From Lachnospiraceae bacterium (lineage in GTDB: Bacteria > Bacillota > Clostridia > Lachnospirales > Lachnospiraceae): a DNA stretch of 64,000 nucleotides. Within the stretch, counting starts at the first letter, position 1; each line of letters opens with the position of its first letter. Location of the stretch: positions 152,961 through 216,960 of the forward strand of contig JAGASK010000043.1 in the NCBI GenBank assembly GCA_017621815.1, written 5' to 3'. Of the stretch, positions 1-9,069 are shown in pieces. A model generated the notes under the pieces. It was not told the origin of the DNA. It worked only from the letters and a program-made list of their open reading frames with translations, and ran no database searches. Made by a program: the position numbers and the translations under genes.

Positions 1-414
1 CTGTTAAAAAGCCGCAGCAAGGAAAGAAGATGTATTTCCGTTATACTGGCAGATTTGGACAGTCTTAAATTTATCAATGATAATTTCGGACATGATGAAG
101 GAGATAATGCAATTGTGACTGTGGCAAGAGCATTGAAGGAAGCCTGCCCGCCGGGGACTTTGTGCACCAGGCTCGGAGGAGATGAGATGTTTGCCGTTTA
201 TGACGGAGTCGTGGATGCGGTTCAAATAAAAAGATGTGTGGACAGTCTGTTGGAGCAATATAATCTGACATCCGGGAAAGGCTATATGGTATCTGCAAGC
301 ACAGGTATTTATATTACTGACAATTTTGAAGAAACTGATTTGGAAAGCCTTATCAAAAAGGCGGACAAACTGATGTATCAGGACAAAACCCAAAAGAAAA
401 AGCAGAGAATTTAA
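1..414 (+). CDS. GGDEF domain protein, C-terminal part (probable diguanylate cyclase)
   Basis: The reading frame is open from base 1, so the N-terminus lies outside the window. The visible 137 codons form most of a GGDEF domain, which makes cyclic di-GMP from two GTP. Seen: an ILADLDSLKFINDNFGHDEGD stretch matching the D-x-D-x-F-K-x-I-N-D metal/nucleotide region of the family, and the active-site loop RLGGDEMF, where the usual last Phe is Met. The C-terminal KKADKLMYQDK matches the normal family end (A-D-x-x-x-Y-x-x-K). The Met variant is probably tolerated because the GGDE part is intact, but activity is inferred. No partner gene for this protein is visible. Confidence 0.85.
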   Translation: MLKSRSKERRCISVILADLDSLKFINDNFGHDEGDNAIVTVARALKEACPPGTLCTRLGGDEMFAVYDGVVDAVQIKRCVDSLLEQYNLTSGKGYMVSASTGIYITDNFEETDLESLIKKADKLMYQDKTQKKKQRI

Positions 415-486
415 TCCCCGAATTATCAGTTAATAAAAAATTTATAATTATAAAATCCGCATATTTACGGCGTTTTTGAAGAATTA

Positions 487-513
487 TTAGCACTCAACTC
501 AAATGAGTGCTAA
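487..513. promoter_or_regulatory. CIRCE operator (HrcA site)
   Basis: TTAGCACTC, a 9-base spacer, then GAGTGCTAA: a perfect 9+9 inverted repeat identical to the CIRCE consensus bound by the heat-shock repressor HrcA. It ends 7 bases before the -35 box of the htpG promoter. It implies that htpG belongs to the HrcA regulon here; in Bacillus subtilis htpG is not a CIRCE gene. Confidence 0.93.
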
Positions 514-520
514 TTTTGTC

Positions 521-549
521 TTGACTTTTATTTAGAAGAGAATTACACT
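521..549 (+). promoter_or_regulatory. SigA-type promoter of htpG
   Basis: TTGACT (521-526), 17-base spacer, TACACT (544-549). It lies just downstream of the CIRCE element and about 50 bases before the htpG start. A second AT-rich candidate -10 (TATAAT, 443-448) upstream of CIRCE lacks a good -35. Confidence 0.55.
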
Positions 550-600
550 TGTTTTTAGCGAAAGTTTTTGAAATTATTTTTACAAGAAGGAGTGATTATC

Positions 601-2679
601 GTGGCAGAAAAGCACGGAAGTTTATCCATTAACAGTGAAAACATATTTCCCATTATCAAGAAGTGGCTGTATTCCGACCATGACATTTTTTACAGGGAAT
701 TAATATCCAATGGCTGTGATGCCATTACCAAGTTGAAAAAACTTGATATGATGGGAGAATATACCCTGCCGGAGGATTACAAGGCCAGGATTCAGGTCAT
801 TGTGAACCCTGAAGAAAAGACACTTAAATTTATTGATAACGGTATCGGTATGACAGCAGACGAGGTAGAAGAATACATTAACCAGATTGCATTCTCCGGT
901 GCCACAGATTTTATTGAAAAGTATAAGGACAAAACCAATGAAGACCAGATTATCGGTCATTTCGGACTTGGCTTTTATTCCGCATTTATGGTAGCCGATG
1001 AAGTGCATATTGATACCTTGTCCTGGCAGGAGGGCGCAAAGCCTGTGCATTGGGAATGTGACGGCGGTACAGAATTCGATATGAAGGAAGGGGACAAAGC
1101 AGAGGTTGGTACTACCATTACTTTGTTCTTAAATGAAGATGTTCTTGAATTCTGCAATGAGTATAAGGCAAGAGAGGTTATTAAGAAATATTGTTCCTTT
1201 ATGCCTGTTGAAATCTATCTGTCCAAGGAAAATACAACAGAAACCCAGACAATTAAGGCCGATGAAAAACTGGATACCGATACGGTAGTAGAGGAAATCA
1301 AGCCTGAAAAGGAAGAGGATGAATTAAAGTATAAGATTGTAAAAAGACCGGAGCTTTTAAACGATACCAATCCTCTTTGGATGAGACATCCCAATGAATG
1401 CACGAAAGAAGAATATCTGGAGTTTTACCGCAAGGTATTTCAGGATTACAAGGAGCCTTTGTTCTGGATTCACCTGAATATGGATTATCCTTTTAATTTG
1501 AAGGGCATTTTATACTTCCCTAAAATCAATATGGAATATGAGTCCATTGAAGGCGTGATTAAATTATATAACAATCAGGTATTCATTGCCGATAATATCA
1601 AAGAGGTTATTCCCGAATTCCTGATGCTTTTAAAAGGTGTTATTGATTGTCCTGACCTGCCTCTTAACGTATCAAGAAGCGCTTTGCAGAATGACGGATT
1701 TGTTAAGAAAATTTCCGATTACATTTCCAAGAAGGTGGCTGACAAGCTGGCAGGTATGTGCAAGACAGAAAAAGAAGAATATGATAAATACTGGGATGAT
1801 ATCAGTCCCTTTATCAAATTCGGCTGCCTGAAGGATGATAAGTTCTGTGAAAAGATGACAGATTATATACTCTTTAAGAATCTTGAGGGTAAATATCTGA
1901 CACTTCCCGAATGTCTTGAAGTCAATAAGATTGACCCTGATGAGGCGGAAAATGCGGAAGAAAAGACAGATGCCGCAGATAAGCCTGAAGCAGAAGTGGT
2001 TGATGAAGACGGCAACGTTGTAAGCGGTGAAACAAAAGAAGCCGAGGGTGAAGAGGAAGAGAAGAAGGAAAAGATTATCTACTACGTTACCGATGAAAAG
2101 CAGCAGAGCCAGTACATTAATATGTTCAAGGCTGCCAAGATGGATGCTGTAATTCTGACACATAATATCGACCAGCCTTTTGTATCCCAGCTGGAAGCAA
2201 AGAATGAGGGCATTAAGTTCCAGAGAATTGATGCGGATTTAACGGATACCTTTAAGGCAAAGACAAGTAAAAAGGCTGAAAAGGAACTGGAAGAAGCAGC
2301 GGAAGCAATCGGTAAGGTAATGAAGAAGGCTTTAAAGAAAGACCAGATTACCATCAAGGTTGAAAAGCTGAAAAACAAGAAGATTTCCTCCATGATTACT
2401 CTTTCCGAAGAAAGCAGAAGAATGCAGGATATGATGAAGATGTATTCTATGCCCGGCATGGATATGGGCGGTTTCGGAAAAGAAGGAGAAACCCTGATTT
2501 TAAATGCCAACCATCCCCTTGTCCAGTATATTATGGAACATACAGACAGCGATAACGTAAATATGATTTGCGAGCAGCTTTATGACCTTGCACTTTTGCA
2601 GCATGCACCCCTTGAGCCGGAAGCAATGAGCAAATTTGTGGCAAGAAGCAATGATATTATGATGATGTTGACAAAATAA
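601..2679 (+). CDS. htpG: Hsp90-family molecular chaperone HtpG
   Basis: ATP-dependent cytosolic dimeric chaperone of the GHKL superfamily. The GTG at 601 is chosen because AAGGAG sits 10 bases upstream; an in-frame TTG at 568 would place that site inside the gene. Product 692 residues. Seen: N-box ELISNGCDA (usually ELISNASDA), DNGIGMT, and the ATP-lid motif IGHFGLGFYSAF. Longer than E. coli HtpG (624) because of a highly acidic Glu/Lys/Asp-rich stretch at about residues 445-491, between the middle and C-terminal regions, and a second charged stretch near 215-245. Preceded by a CIRCE operator and SigA promoter, so heat-inducible expression through HrcA is expected. The acidic insertions resemble the charged linkers of eukaryotic Hsp90 only in composition. 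Confidence 0.97.
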   Translation: MAEKHGSLSINSENIFPIIKKWLYSDHDIFYRELISNGCDAITKLKKLDMMGEYTLPEDYKARIQVIVNPEEKTLKFIDNGIGMTADEVEEYINQIAFSGATDFIEKYKDKTNEDQIIGHFGLGFYSAFMVADEVHIDTLSWQEGAKPVHWECDGGTEFDMKEGDKAEVGTTITLFLNEDVLEFCNEYKAREVIKKYCSFMPVEIYLSKENTTETQTIKADEKLDTDTVVEEIKPEKEEDELKYKIVKRPELLNDTNPLWMRHPNECTKEEYLEFYRKVFQDYKEPLFWIHLNMDYPFNLKGILYFPKINMEYESIEGVIKLYNNQVFIADNIKEVIPEFLMLLKGVIDCPDLPLNVSRSALQNDGFVKKISDYISKKVADKLAGMCKTEKEEYDKYWDDISPFIKFGCLKDDKFCEKMTDYILFKNLEGKYLTLPECLEVNKIDPDEAENAEEKTDAADKPEAEVVDEDGNVVSGETKEAEGEEEEKKEKIIYYVTDEKQQSQYINMFKAAKMDAVILTHNIDQPFVSQLEAKNEGIKFQRIDADLTDTFKAKTSKKAEKELEEAAEAIGKVMKKALKKDQITIKVEKLKNKKISSMITLSEESRRMQDMMKMYSMPGMDMGGFGKEGETLILNANHPLVQYIMEHTDSDNVNMICEQLYDLALLQHAPLEPEAMSKFVARSNDIMMMLTK

Positions 2680-2698
2680 TCCTGTGTGACAAATGATT

Positions 2699-2737
2699 TA
2701 CCTCTGCATATGATAAAATAAAGAATATGCAGAGGTA
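2699..2737 (+). terminator. Hairpin after htpG overlapping the next ribosome binding site
   Basis: Perfect 13-bp inverted repeat: arm ACCTCTGCATAT (2700-2711) and arm ATATGCAGAGGT (2725-2736), plus a closing T-A pair, with a 13-base AT-rich loop. The right arm contains AGAGGT, the probable Shine-Dalgarno of the gene starting at 2743, and is followed by ATTTTTAT. It could end htpG transcription, mask the ribosome binding site, or both. Confidence 0.7.
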
Positions 2738-2742
2738 TTTTT

Positions 2743-4005
2743 ATGCCTGATTACAGCTTAAGAGGTGCGCAGACAGATGGGAATTATAAAGGGAAGCTGC
2801 AGATTAATGTAACTTCCACCCTTGGACTTATTCCCATTCCCGATGCCACTGTAACCATATCCTATACAGGAGTGCCGGATGTAACGGTAGAAAGGTTAAG
2901 CACTGATTCATCCGGTCAGACGGAAGAAATCGAACTTTCCGCACCGCCACTTGAATACAGTGTTGAACCTTCGGAGGTAATGCCTTATTCGGAATATAAT
3001 ATTCAGGTTGATGCGCCGGGATATGAATCCGTCATGATTTCAGGAACGGAAATTCTGCCGGATGTAACGGCACTGCAGCCTATTCAGATGACACCCATTG
3101 AAACAGCAGATGAAAACGAAGAGACGATTGTAATTCCCGGTCATACCCTTTATGAAGAATATCCGCCTAAAATCCCGGAGGATGAAATCAAGCCCATGGA
3201 TGAAAGCGGGGAGATTGTATTAAGCAGGGTGGTGATCCCTGAATATGTTGTCGTTCATGACGGTGTGCCGAATGATTCCACAGCGCCCAATTATTATGTG
3301 CGTTACAGAGATTACATCAAGAACGTAGTTTCATCAGAGATTTATGCTACCTGGGAGGAAAATGCAATCTATGCCAATACACTGGCTATTTTGTCATTTA
3401 CTCTTAACAGAGTCTATACTGAGTGGTACAGGAATAAGGGATATAACTTCACAATCACCTCATCTACCGCTTATGACCAGAAATGGATGTATGGCAGGAA
3501 TATTTATGAAAATGTGGACCGTGTTGTGGACTCTATTTTTGCCAATTTCCTGTCAAGACCGGGGGTAAGGCAGCCGATTTTCACCTCTTATTGTGACGGA
3601 AGAAGGGTGACCTGTGACGGATTGAGCCAGTGGGGCTCCCAGTATCTGGCAAATGAGGGATATACACCGATTGAAATCATCCGCTATTATTATGGAAGCG
3701 ATATGTATATTAACAGTGCCGACAGCATATCGGGAGTTCCTTCCTCATGGCCGGGTTACAATCTGACAATAGGCTCCACGGGGGAAAAAGTCAGGCAGAT
3801 GCAGGCCCAGCTGAACAGAATTGCCCAGAATTATCCGGCAATTCCCACAATTGCGGTAGACGGAATTTTCGGGCCGGCTACGGCAGAGGCGGTAAGGACA
3901 TTTCAGAGAATTTTTAATCTTCCGCAATCAGGTATTGTGGATTTCCCTACCTGGTACAGTATTTCCAATATTTATGTGGGAGTCAGCAGGATTGCGGAAC
4001 CGTAA
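2743..4005 (+). CDS. SleC-like spore cortex-lytic protein (SpoIID-like + peptidoglycan-binding domain)
   Basis: 420 residues, the same size as clostridial SleC, the cortex-lytic enzyme that degrades spore peptidoglycan at germination. Domain order as in that family: a beta-rich N-terminal region with a carboxypeptidase-regulatory-like pattern (about 15-115), a linker, a SpoIID/LytB-like domain (about 160-325, with RYRDYIKNVVSSEIYATW and FTLNRVYTEWYR), and a C-terminal PG_binding_1 repeat (about 345-415, VDGIFGPATAEAVRTFQ). No signal peptide, as expected for a protein placed in the spore from the mother cell. Its SD sequence AGAGG lies in the right arm of a strong hairpin. Alternative: a related spore protein of the same architecture with another role. 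No Csp protease gene is nearby. Confidence 0.75.
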   Translation: MPDYSLRGAQTDGNYKGKLQINVTSTLGLIPIPDATVTISYTGVPDVTVERLSTDSSGQTEEIELSAPPLEYSVEPSEVMPYSEYNIQVDAPGYESVMISGTEILPDVTALQPIQMTPIETADENEETIVIPGHTLYEEYPPKIPEDEIKPMDESGEIVLSRVVIPEYVVVHDGVPNDSTAPNYYVRYRDYIKNVVSSEIYATWEENAIYANTLAILSFTLNRVYTEWYRNKGYNFTITSSTAYDQKWMYGRNIYENVDRVVDSIFANFLSRPGVRQPIFTSYCDGRRVTCDGLSQWGSQYLANEGYTPIEIIRYYYGSDMYINSADSISGVPSSWPGYNLTIGSTGEKVRQMQAQLNRIAQNYPAIPTIAVDGIFGPATAEAVRTFQRIFNLPQSGIVDFPTWYSISNIYVGVSRIAEP

Positions 4006-4027
4006 AAAAGAAAATAAGCGTCAAAAT

Positions 4028-4066
4028 GCCTTTTCCGCAAACAGAAGCATAGCTTGCGGAAAAGGC
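4028..4066. terminator. Long inverted repeat after the SleC-like gene
   Basis: GCCTTTTCCGCAA (4028-4040) and TTGCGGAAAAGGC (4054-4066), 13 bp perfect, 13-base loop. There is no T-run on the + side. It may end transcription from upstream by a non-canonical route or protect the 3' end. The right arm overlaps the candidate -35 of the next promoter. Confidence 0.55.
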
Positions 4067-4083
4067 TGTGATAATGGTATACT
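4054..4083 (+). promoter_or_regulatory. Probable promoter of the four-gene cassette
   Basis: TTGCGG (4054-4059), 18-base spacer, TATACT (4078-4083), with the extended -10 TGG directly before TATACT. It lies 51 bases before the GTG start at 4134. The -35 falls in the right arm of the inverted repeat 4028-4066. Confidence 0.45.
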
Positions 4084-4133
4084 ATTATCAATGAGATTAC
4101 CATATGAGAAAAGGAATCCGGAGGAATACATAA

Positions 4134-7100
4134 GTGTATAGAGCAGTCGAACGGATTTTGGCGGGAGAATTTAATAAGGATGCCTATTCGCTGGATTTTT
4201 CCAGTCCGAGAATAGAATTTACCGTACATGGCGGTGAAATATATGAGGGCTCTTTTTTTGTTATCGGACCGGAGAATGTTGCCGTTGAAGGAAAGGTAAC
4301 TTCTACCAGGCTTCGTATGAAATGCCTGACAGAAAGTTTTTCCGGCACGAAGGAAGAAATTGCATATCAGTTTGATGCGTCCGATATGGAAGAAGGAGAG
4401 AGCGTTAAGGGTGAATTCTGTATTATTTCCAATCATGGGGAGTACAGTATCCCCTATGAAGTAACGGCGGCAGAGCCTGATATAGAGTCAAGTCTCGGAA
4501 GTATAAAGAATTTATTCCATTTCACCAATCTTGCAAAAACCAGTTTTGATGAAGCAGTTAACCTGTTTTATTCCGGTGAATTTGAACGGATTTTTAAAGG
4601 TGTGGACAGGCAGTACTATTCCTTATACAGGGGGCTGTCAAGGGGAGAGGTATGCCAGCAGAACGTAGAGGAATTTCTGCTTGAAATAAAGAAAAAGCAG
4701 AAGGTTGAATTCCTGATTGAAGAAGATGAAATACGTATTGATAATATCAGGGAAAATGCAGAATATAAGATAGTTATTAACCGCAATGGCTGGGGATACT
4801 CGGAACTTAAGGCAGAAGCTGAAGGCGATTTCCTTGTTTTGGAAAAGTCTGTTATCAGGGATGAAGATTTTCTTGGCAACTGTTACAGGCTTCCTTTTTA
4901 CATTGCAAAGGAAAGGCTTCACGGCGGGAAGAATTTCGGAGTGATAAAGCTTTATAATGCGTATACTTCACTGAAAGTAACGGTACTGGTTCATGTTCCC
5001 GACGTAAGGAGCAGAATACCGGGAAAACGTATGCGGAAAAATCATATGATTGTTGAAATGATGCAGTATTATGAAGCTTTTCGTACCAAAAAAATCAGTG
5101 TGTCTTCCTGGATGCAGGAGACGGAAAAAATTCTGGAACAGCTGATGGAAGCGGATGACAGGGATATTTCCGTAAAGCTCTTCCGGGTGCAGCTTTTGAT
5201 TACTCAGGAAAGGTATAATGAAGCGCAGTGGCTGCTTGACCAGGTACAGCAGCAGATGGAAGGTCATTTTGATGCTTCTTTGTATTGTTATTATCTGTAT
5301 CTTTCCACCCTGATAAACAGGGATGAAGCATATATTGATGAAGTGGCAGGACAGGTGGAACGGATTTTTACCCAAAATGCCGATAACTGGCGGATTGCCT
5401 GGCTGCTTTTATATTTATCTGAGGATTACAGCAGAAGCCCGTCAAGAAAATGGATGGTTTTGGAGGAGCAATACAGGCTTGGCTGCTTTAGCCCGGTATT
5501 ATATATAGAAGCGTGGAATCTGATAACGTCCAATATTACCCTGCTGACAAAGCTGGAAGGTTTTGAACTGCAGGTCCTTACTTATGCGGCAAAAAAGGAA
5601 CTGCTGCATAAAAATATCGTGGATCAGATAGTTTATCTGGCTTTAAAACAGAAAAATTATTCGGACAGAGTATATTATCTTTTGAAAAAATGTTATGAGA
5701 TTCTGCCTTCTGATGAAGTGCTCCGTGCAATCTGTACTCTGCTGATTAAAGGAAATAAAACGGAGAGGGAACATTTTAACTGGTATGCCCTTGGAATAGA
5801 AAGTGAACTGCGGATTACAAGATTATATGAATATTATATGATGTCCTGCGAATTGTCGGAAAAGACGGAAATTCCCAGGATGGTGCTGATGTATTTTGCC
5901 TTTGACAGCAATCTTGACAGCCTTCATAACGCATTTTTGTATGCTTATGTCCACAAAAAGAAAGAGAATTATCCTGAATTATATGAAAGCTACAGGGAGC
6001 AGATAGAAAGATTTACTGTTTTTCAGATATTGAAGGGCAGGAATAATAAATGGCTTTCTTACCTGTACCGTAATGTTGTTACCCCTGTGATGATTACGGA
6101 GGAAACGGCAAAGGGACTTGCCACTGTTTTATTTATTCACAGACTGCTGATTAAAAGGGGAGATATCTGCAAAGTTATTGTTGTGTATGAAAAAGAGCGG
6201 GAGGAAAAATCCTTTTCCGTAAGCAGCAGGGAGGTTTATATTCCCATTTACGGGAGCGACTGCAGAATTTTTCTGGAGGATATTAAAGGATGCAGATATT
6301 GCCGTGAAGAGGAATATGAGCTGGAAAGACTTATGGAACCGGACAGGCTCTCCCAGGCTGTAGTGCCTTATGTGACGGATGAGATTGATTTTGATATCTG
6401 GTTCTGTGAAAGAGGCAGGGCGGTTGCCGTAGTGAACGATGATAATGTGGATGCCATGAAGAGGATTGCGGCTTCAAATGTTTTGATGGAAAGCCTGCAG
6501 AAGGAAATCAGGATGAGCCTGATTCATTTCTTCTATGATAATGACAGAATGCAGGAGCTTGACCGTTTTCTGGAAGAACTTACCCCGGAGCAGATTGCAA
6601 ACGGTAATTATGCTGAAATCATCAGATTTATGGTTATCCGCAGCATGTACGAAAAGGCTTATGAATGGGTGCGCCTCAAGGGCGGAGAGGGAATAGAAGC
6701 CAAAATCATCGTGCGTTTGTGCAGCCGGCTGATTACGCTGGAAATCGCTGAGCCTGATGAGATTATGACAGCTTTGGTGCATATGGCTTTTCAGGCAGGA
6801 AAGTATGATGAACATCTGCTGAAATATCTCACAAATTACTATGAGGGCACTGTGAAAAGTATGCGGGATATCTGGAAGGCAGCCAGGGCTTTCGGCGTGG
6901 AAACTTATGATATTTGTGAGCGGATTCTGGTTCAAATGCTTTACAGCGGCGCTTATATCGGTGAGAAAATCGAAGTTTTCCGTGATTATATTTCAGGGGG
7001 AGCCAAGACCGATGTGGAGGAAGCTTTCCTTGCCCAGAGCAGCTATGAGTATTTTGTGTGTGAAAAGGTAACGGATGATTTTGTCATACAGGACATGCAG

Positions 7101-7691
7101 CGGGCAATAGAACGGCAGGAAGAACTGCCGCTTGTGTGCAAGCTGGCTTATACAAAGTATTTCTCTGAAAATAAAAGGCAGATTGATGAAAAAATTTCAC
7201 GCTGCCTGATAAGCTTCTTAAGGGAGCTGCTTGCTGAAAACCTGTATTTTCCTTATTTTAAAGAGTATGCGGAAAATATAGCTTTTATGCGGCAGTTTGC
7301 GGATAAAACCATGATACAATACAAGGCGGAAGAAGGAAATAAGGCAGTTATCCACTATCTTATGGAAAAGGAAAGCGGAAATGAAGAGGAATATATCAGG
7401 GAAGAGATGAAGGAAATGTTCTGCGGCATCTGTGTGAAGCAGTTTATTCTCTTTTTCGGTGAAAAAATGCAGTATTATATTACGGAAAGCGGAGCTGACA
7501 AAGAGCATCTGACTCAAAGCGGCACTTGCAGCCGTTCCGATACGGACAGGGAGAAAAGGGAAAGCAAATATAATCTGATTAATGATATTGTTATCGGCAG
7601 GATGCTGAATGATGATGACACTATGGACAAGCTTCTGTATGAATATTATGAACGGGAGTATGTAGTGAATGAATTGTTCCGTATCATTTGA
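4134..7691 (+). CDS. Giant beta-domain/alpha-solenoid protein, function unknown (DUF5717-like)
   Basis: 1185 residues, no signal peptide, no convincing transmembrane segment, rich in Glu, Arg and Tyr. The GTG start is set by GGAGG at 4120-4124. The N-terminal part shows beta-strand patterns of two immunoglobulin-like domains (about 25-115 and 195-290) separated by a helical piece. From about 300 to the end the pattern is repeated amphipathic helices (many W/Y/L pairs), suggesting an alpha-solenoid scaffold; no canonical TPR was picked out. I believe this matches a family catalogued as DUF5717 in Lachnospiraceae, from memory and unverified. First gene of a cassette with an Hsp70-like ATPase (start 53 bases downstream), a TPR protein and a coiled-coil membrane protein, so a scaffold or adaptor in one complex is inferred. 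Confidence 0.6.
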   Translation: MYRAVERILAGEFNKDAYSLDFSSPRIEFTVHGGEIYEGSFFVIGPENVAVEGKVTSTRLRMKCLTESFSGTKEEIAYQFDASDMEEGESVKGEFCIISNHGEYSIPYEVTAAEPDIESSLGSIKNLFHFTNLAKTSFDEAVNLFYSGEFERIFKGVDRQYYSLYRGLSRGEVCQQNVEEFLLEIKKKQKVEFLIEEDEIRIDNIRENAEYKIVINRNGWGYSELKAEAEGDFLVLEKSVIRDEDFLGNCYRLPFYIAKERLHGGKNFGVIKLYNAYTSLKVTVLVHVPDVRSRIPGKRMRKNHMIVEMMQYYEAFRTKKISVSSWMQETEKILEQLMEADDRDISVKLFRVQLLITQERYNEAQWLLDQVQQQMEGHFDASLYCYYLYLSTLINRDEAYIDEVAGQVERIFTQNADNWRIAWLLLYLSEDYSRSPSRKWMVLEEQYRLGCFSPVLYIEAWNLITSNITLLTKLEGFELQVLTYAAKKELLHKNIVDQIVYLALKQKNYSDRVYYLLKKCYEILPSDEVLRAICTLLIKGNKTEREHFNWYALGIESELRITRLYEYYMMSCELSEKTEIPRMVLMYFAFDSNLDSLHNAFLYAYVHKKKENYPELYESYREQIERFTVFQILKGRNNKWLSYLYRNVVTPVMITEETAKGLATVLFIHRLLIKRGDICKVIVVYEKEREEKSFSVSSREVYIPIYGSDCRIFLEDIKGCRYCREEEYELERLMEPDRLSQAVVPYVTDEIDFDIWFCERGRAVAVVNDDNVDAMKRIAASNVLMESLQKEIRMSLIHFFYDNDRMQELDRFLEELTPEQIANGNYAEIIRFMVIRSMYEKAYEWVRLKGGEGIEAKIIVRLCSRLITLEIAEPDEIMTALVHMAFQAGKYDEHLLKYLTNYYEGTVKSMRDIWKAARAFGVETYDICERILVQMLYSGAYIGEKIEVFRDYISGGAKTDVEEAFLAQSSYEYFVCEKVTDDFVIQDMQRAIERQEELPLVCKLAYTKYFSENKRQIDEKISRCLISFLRELLAENLYFPYFKEYAENIAFMRQFADKTMIQYKAEEGNKAVIHYLMEKESGNEEEYIREEMKEMFCGICVKQFILFFGEKMQYYITESGADKEHLTQSGTCSRSDTDREKRESKYNLINDIVIGRMLNDDDTMDKLLYEYYEREYVVNELFRII

Positions 7692-7744
7692 CGGTATATG
7701 CGGATAAATGCTGTGAATTACAGTATATAAGGAGCAGGCAAAAC

Positions 7745-9055
7745 ATGTTTACGGTTCAGAAGGAACAGGCGGGAAAAAAGAATACAGGAAGGACAGCGGT
7801 AGGTTATGATTTGGGAGAGATAGTGTCCCAAATCAGCTTCTGCAGTATAAACGGGGGAGAGGCAGAAACTGTTTCCAGTGTGGCAGGAACCGAGCAGTAT
7901 AATATTCCCACGGTATTGTGTAAAAGGAGCGGCGTTAACCAATGGTTTTACGGAAAGGAAGCCCTGAAATATGCAAGGGAGGAAGAAGGGATTCTGGTAG
8001 AGAATCTGCTGACACTTGCGGAAAGGGGCGAGGATGTGCTGGTAGAAGGAGAAAGCTTTGACCCTGTTGCCCTTTTAACCTTATTTGTAAAAAGAAGTCT
8101 GTCTTTGCTTAGTATGCAGATTTCTTTGGAACAGGTGGAAGTTTACATGTTTACCGTAAATGATTTGAGCCCTAGAATGGTCGATATTTTAAATAAGGTG
8201 GCAGGTGGGCTTTCACTGAAGGCGGAGTACATTTTTTTTCAAAGCCATGTGGAGAGCTTTTACTATTATATACTGCATCAGCCGAAGGAACTTTGGAGAA
8301 ATGATGTAATGATTTTTGATTACAGCAGCACTCTGAAAAGTCTCTGGCTGGAATGCAATAAGAAAACATCACCCCAGGTAGTCTTTATAAGCGGCAGGGA
8401 ATACCCGGAGGTAAAGAGGGTTATCTGGGCAGGGGATGAGGAGGAAAAGAGCCGTCAGAAAAGCGGACTTGATGAAACCTTTTATCAGATAGCTTCAGCT
8501 GAACTGGAAGGAAGAAATGTTTCCACCATTTATCTTTTGGGTGACGGATTTAAGGAGAACTGGGCAGGAGAATCCTTAAGGCTCCTGTGCAGAAACAGGC
8601 GGGTATTCCAGGGAAATAATCTCTACAGCAAGGGAGCCTGCTATGGCGGGGTGGAAAGGCTTTTGCCAAGTGAGGAAGGCAGAAATCATGTATATCTCGG
8701 GAAGGATAAGCTGAAGGCAAATATAGGAATGAAGGTTTTAAGAAGAGGAGAGGATTCTTACTTTGCCATTCTGGATGCGGGAACTAACTGGTATGAAGCT
8801 TCTGCGGATTTTGAAGTAATACTTGAAAGCGGCAATACCGTGGATTTTATGATTACTCCTCTTACAGGTGAGAATGTGATAGATAAAAGAGTTGTTCTGG
8901 AAGGTCTTCCGGAGCGGCAAAGGAATACCAGCAGGCTGAAATTTCATATTGAAATGTCAGCGGTAAATCAGGTAACGGCTACTATAGAGGACATGGGCTT
9001 TGGAGAGATATTTCCCTCAAGCGGCAAGGGATGGACGCAGACCATTGTGGTATAG
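7745..9055 (+). CDS. Divergent Hsp70-like ATPase lacking the C-terminal lid (DUF5716-like)
   Basis: 436 residues from the ATG at 7745, which has AAGGAG 10 bases upstream; an in-frame TTG at 7688 overlapping the previous stop has no such site. The layout follows DnaK. GYDLGE (20-25) stands for the phosphate-1 loop, YNIPTVLC (52-59) for the IPSVV segment, and YGKEALKYA (69-77) for the VG-x-x-A-K segment. FDYSS (191-195) lies where DLGGGT is expected, IYLLGDGF (262-269) where the adenosine motif lies, and FQGNNLYSKGACYGG (288-302) matches the end of the ATPase domain. Residues 330-436 resemble the beta substrate-binding domain (VVLEGLP and a final Ser-Gly-Lys), after which the protein stops, so the helical lid is missing. 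The phosphate loops are degenerate, so ATP turnover is uncertain. Third-party name from memory: DUF5716. Confidence 0.6.
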   Translation: MFTVQKEQAGKKNTGRTAVGYDLGEIVSQISFCSINGGEAETVSSVAGTEQYNIPTVLCKRSGVNQWFYGKEALKYAREEEGILVENLLTLAERGEDVLVEGESFDPVALLTLFVKRSLSLLSMQISLEQVEVYMFTVNDLSPRMVDILNKVAGGLSLKAEYIFFQSHVESFYYYILHQPKELWRNDVMIFDYSSTLKSLWLECNKKTSPQVVFISGREYPEVKRVIWAGDEEEKSRQKSGLDETFYQIASAELEGRNVSTIYLLGDGFKENWAGESLRLLCRNRRVFQGNNLYSKGACYGGVERLLPSEEGRNHVYLGKDKLKANIGMKVLRRGEDSYFAILDAGTNWYEASADFEVILESGNTVDFMITPLTGENVIDKRVVLEGLPERQRNTSRLKFHIEMSAVNQVTATIEDMGFGEIFPSSGKGWTQTIVV

Positions 9056-9069
9056 GAAAGGGGAAGGCT

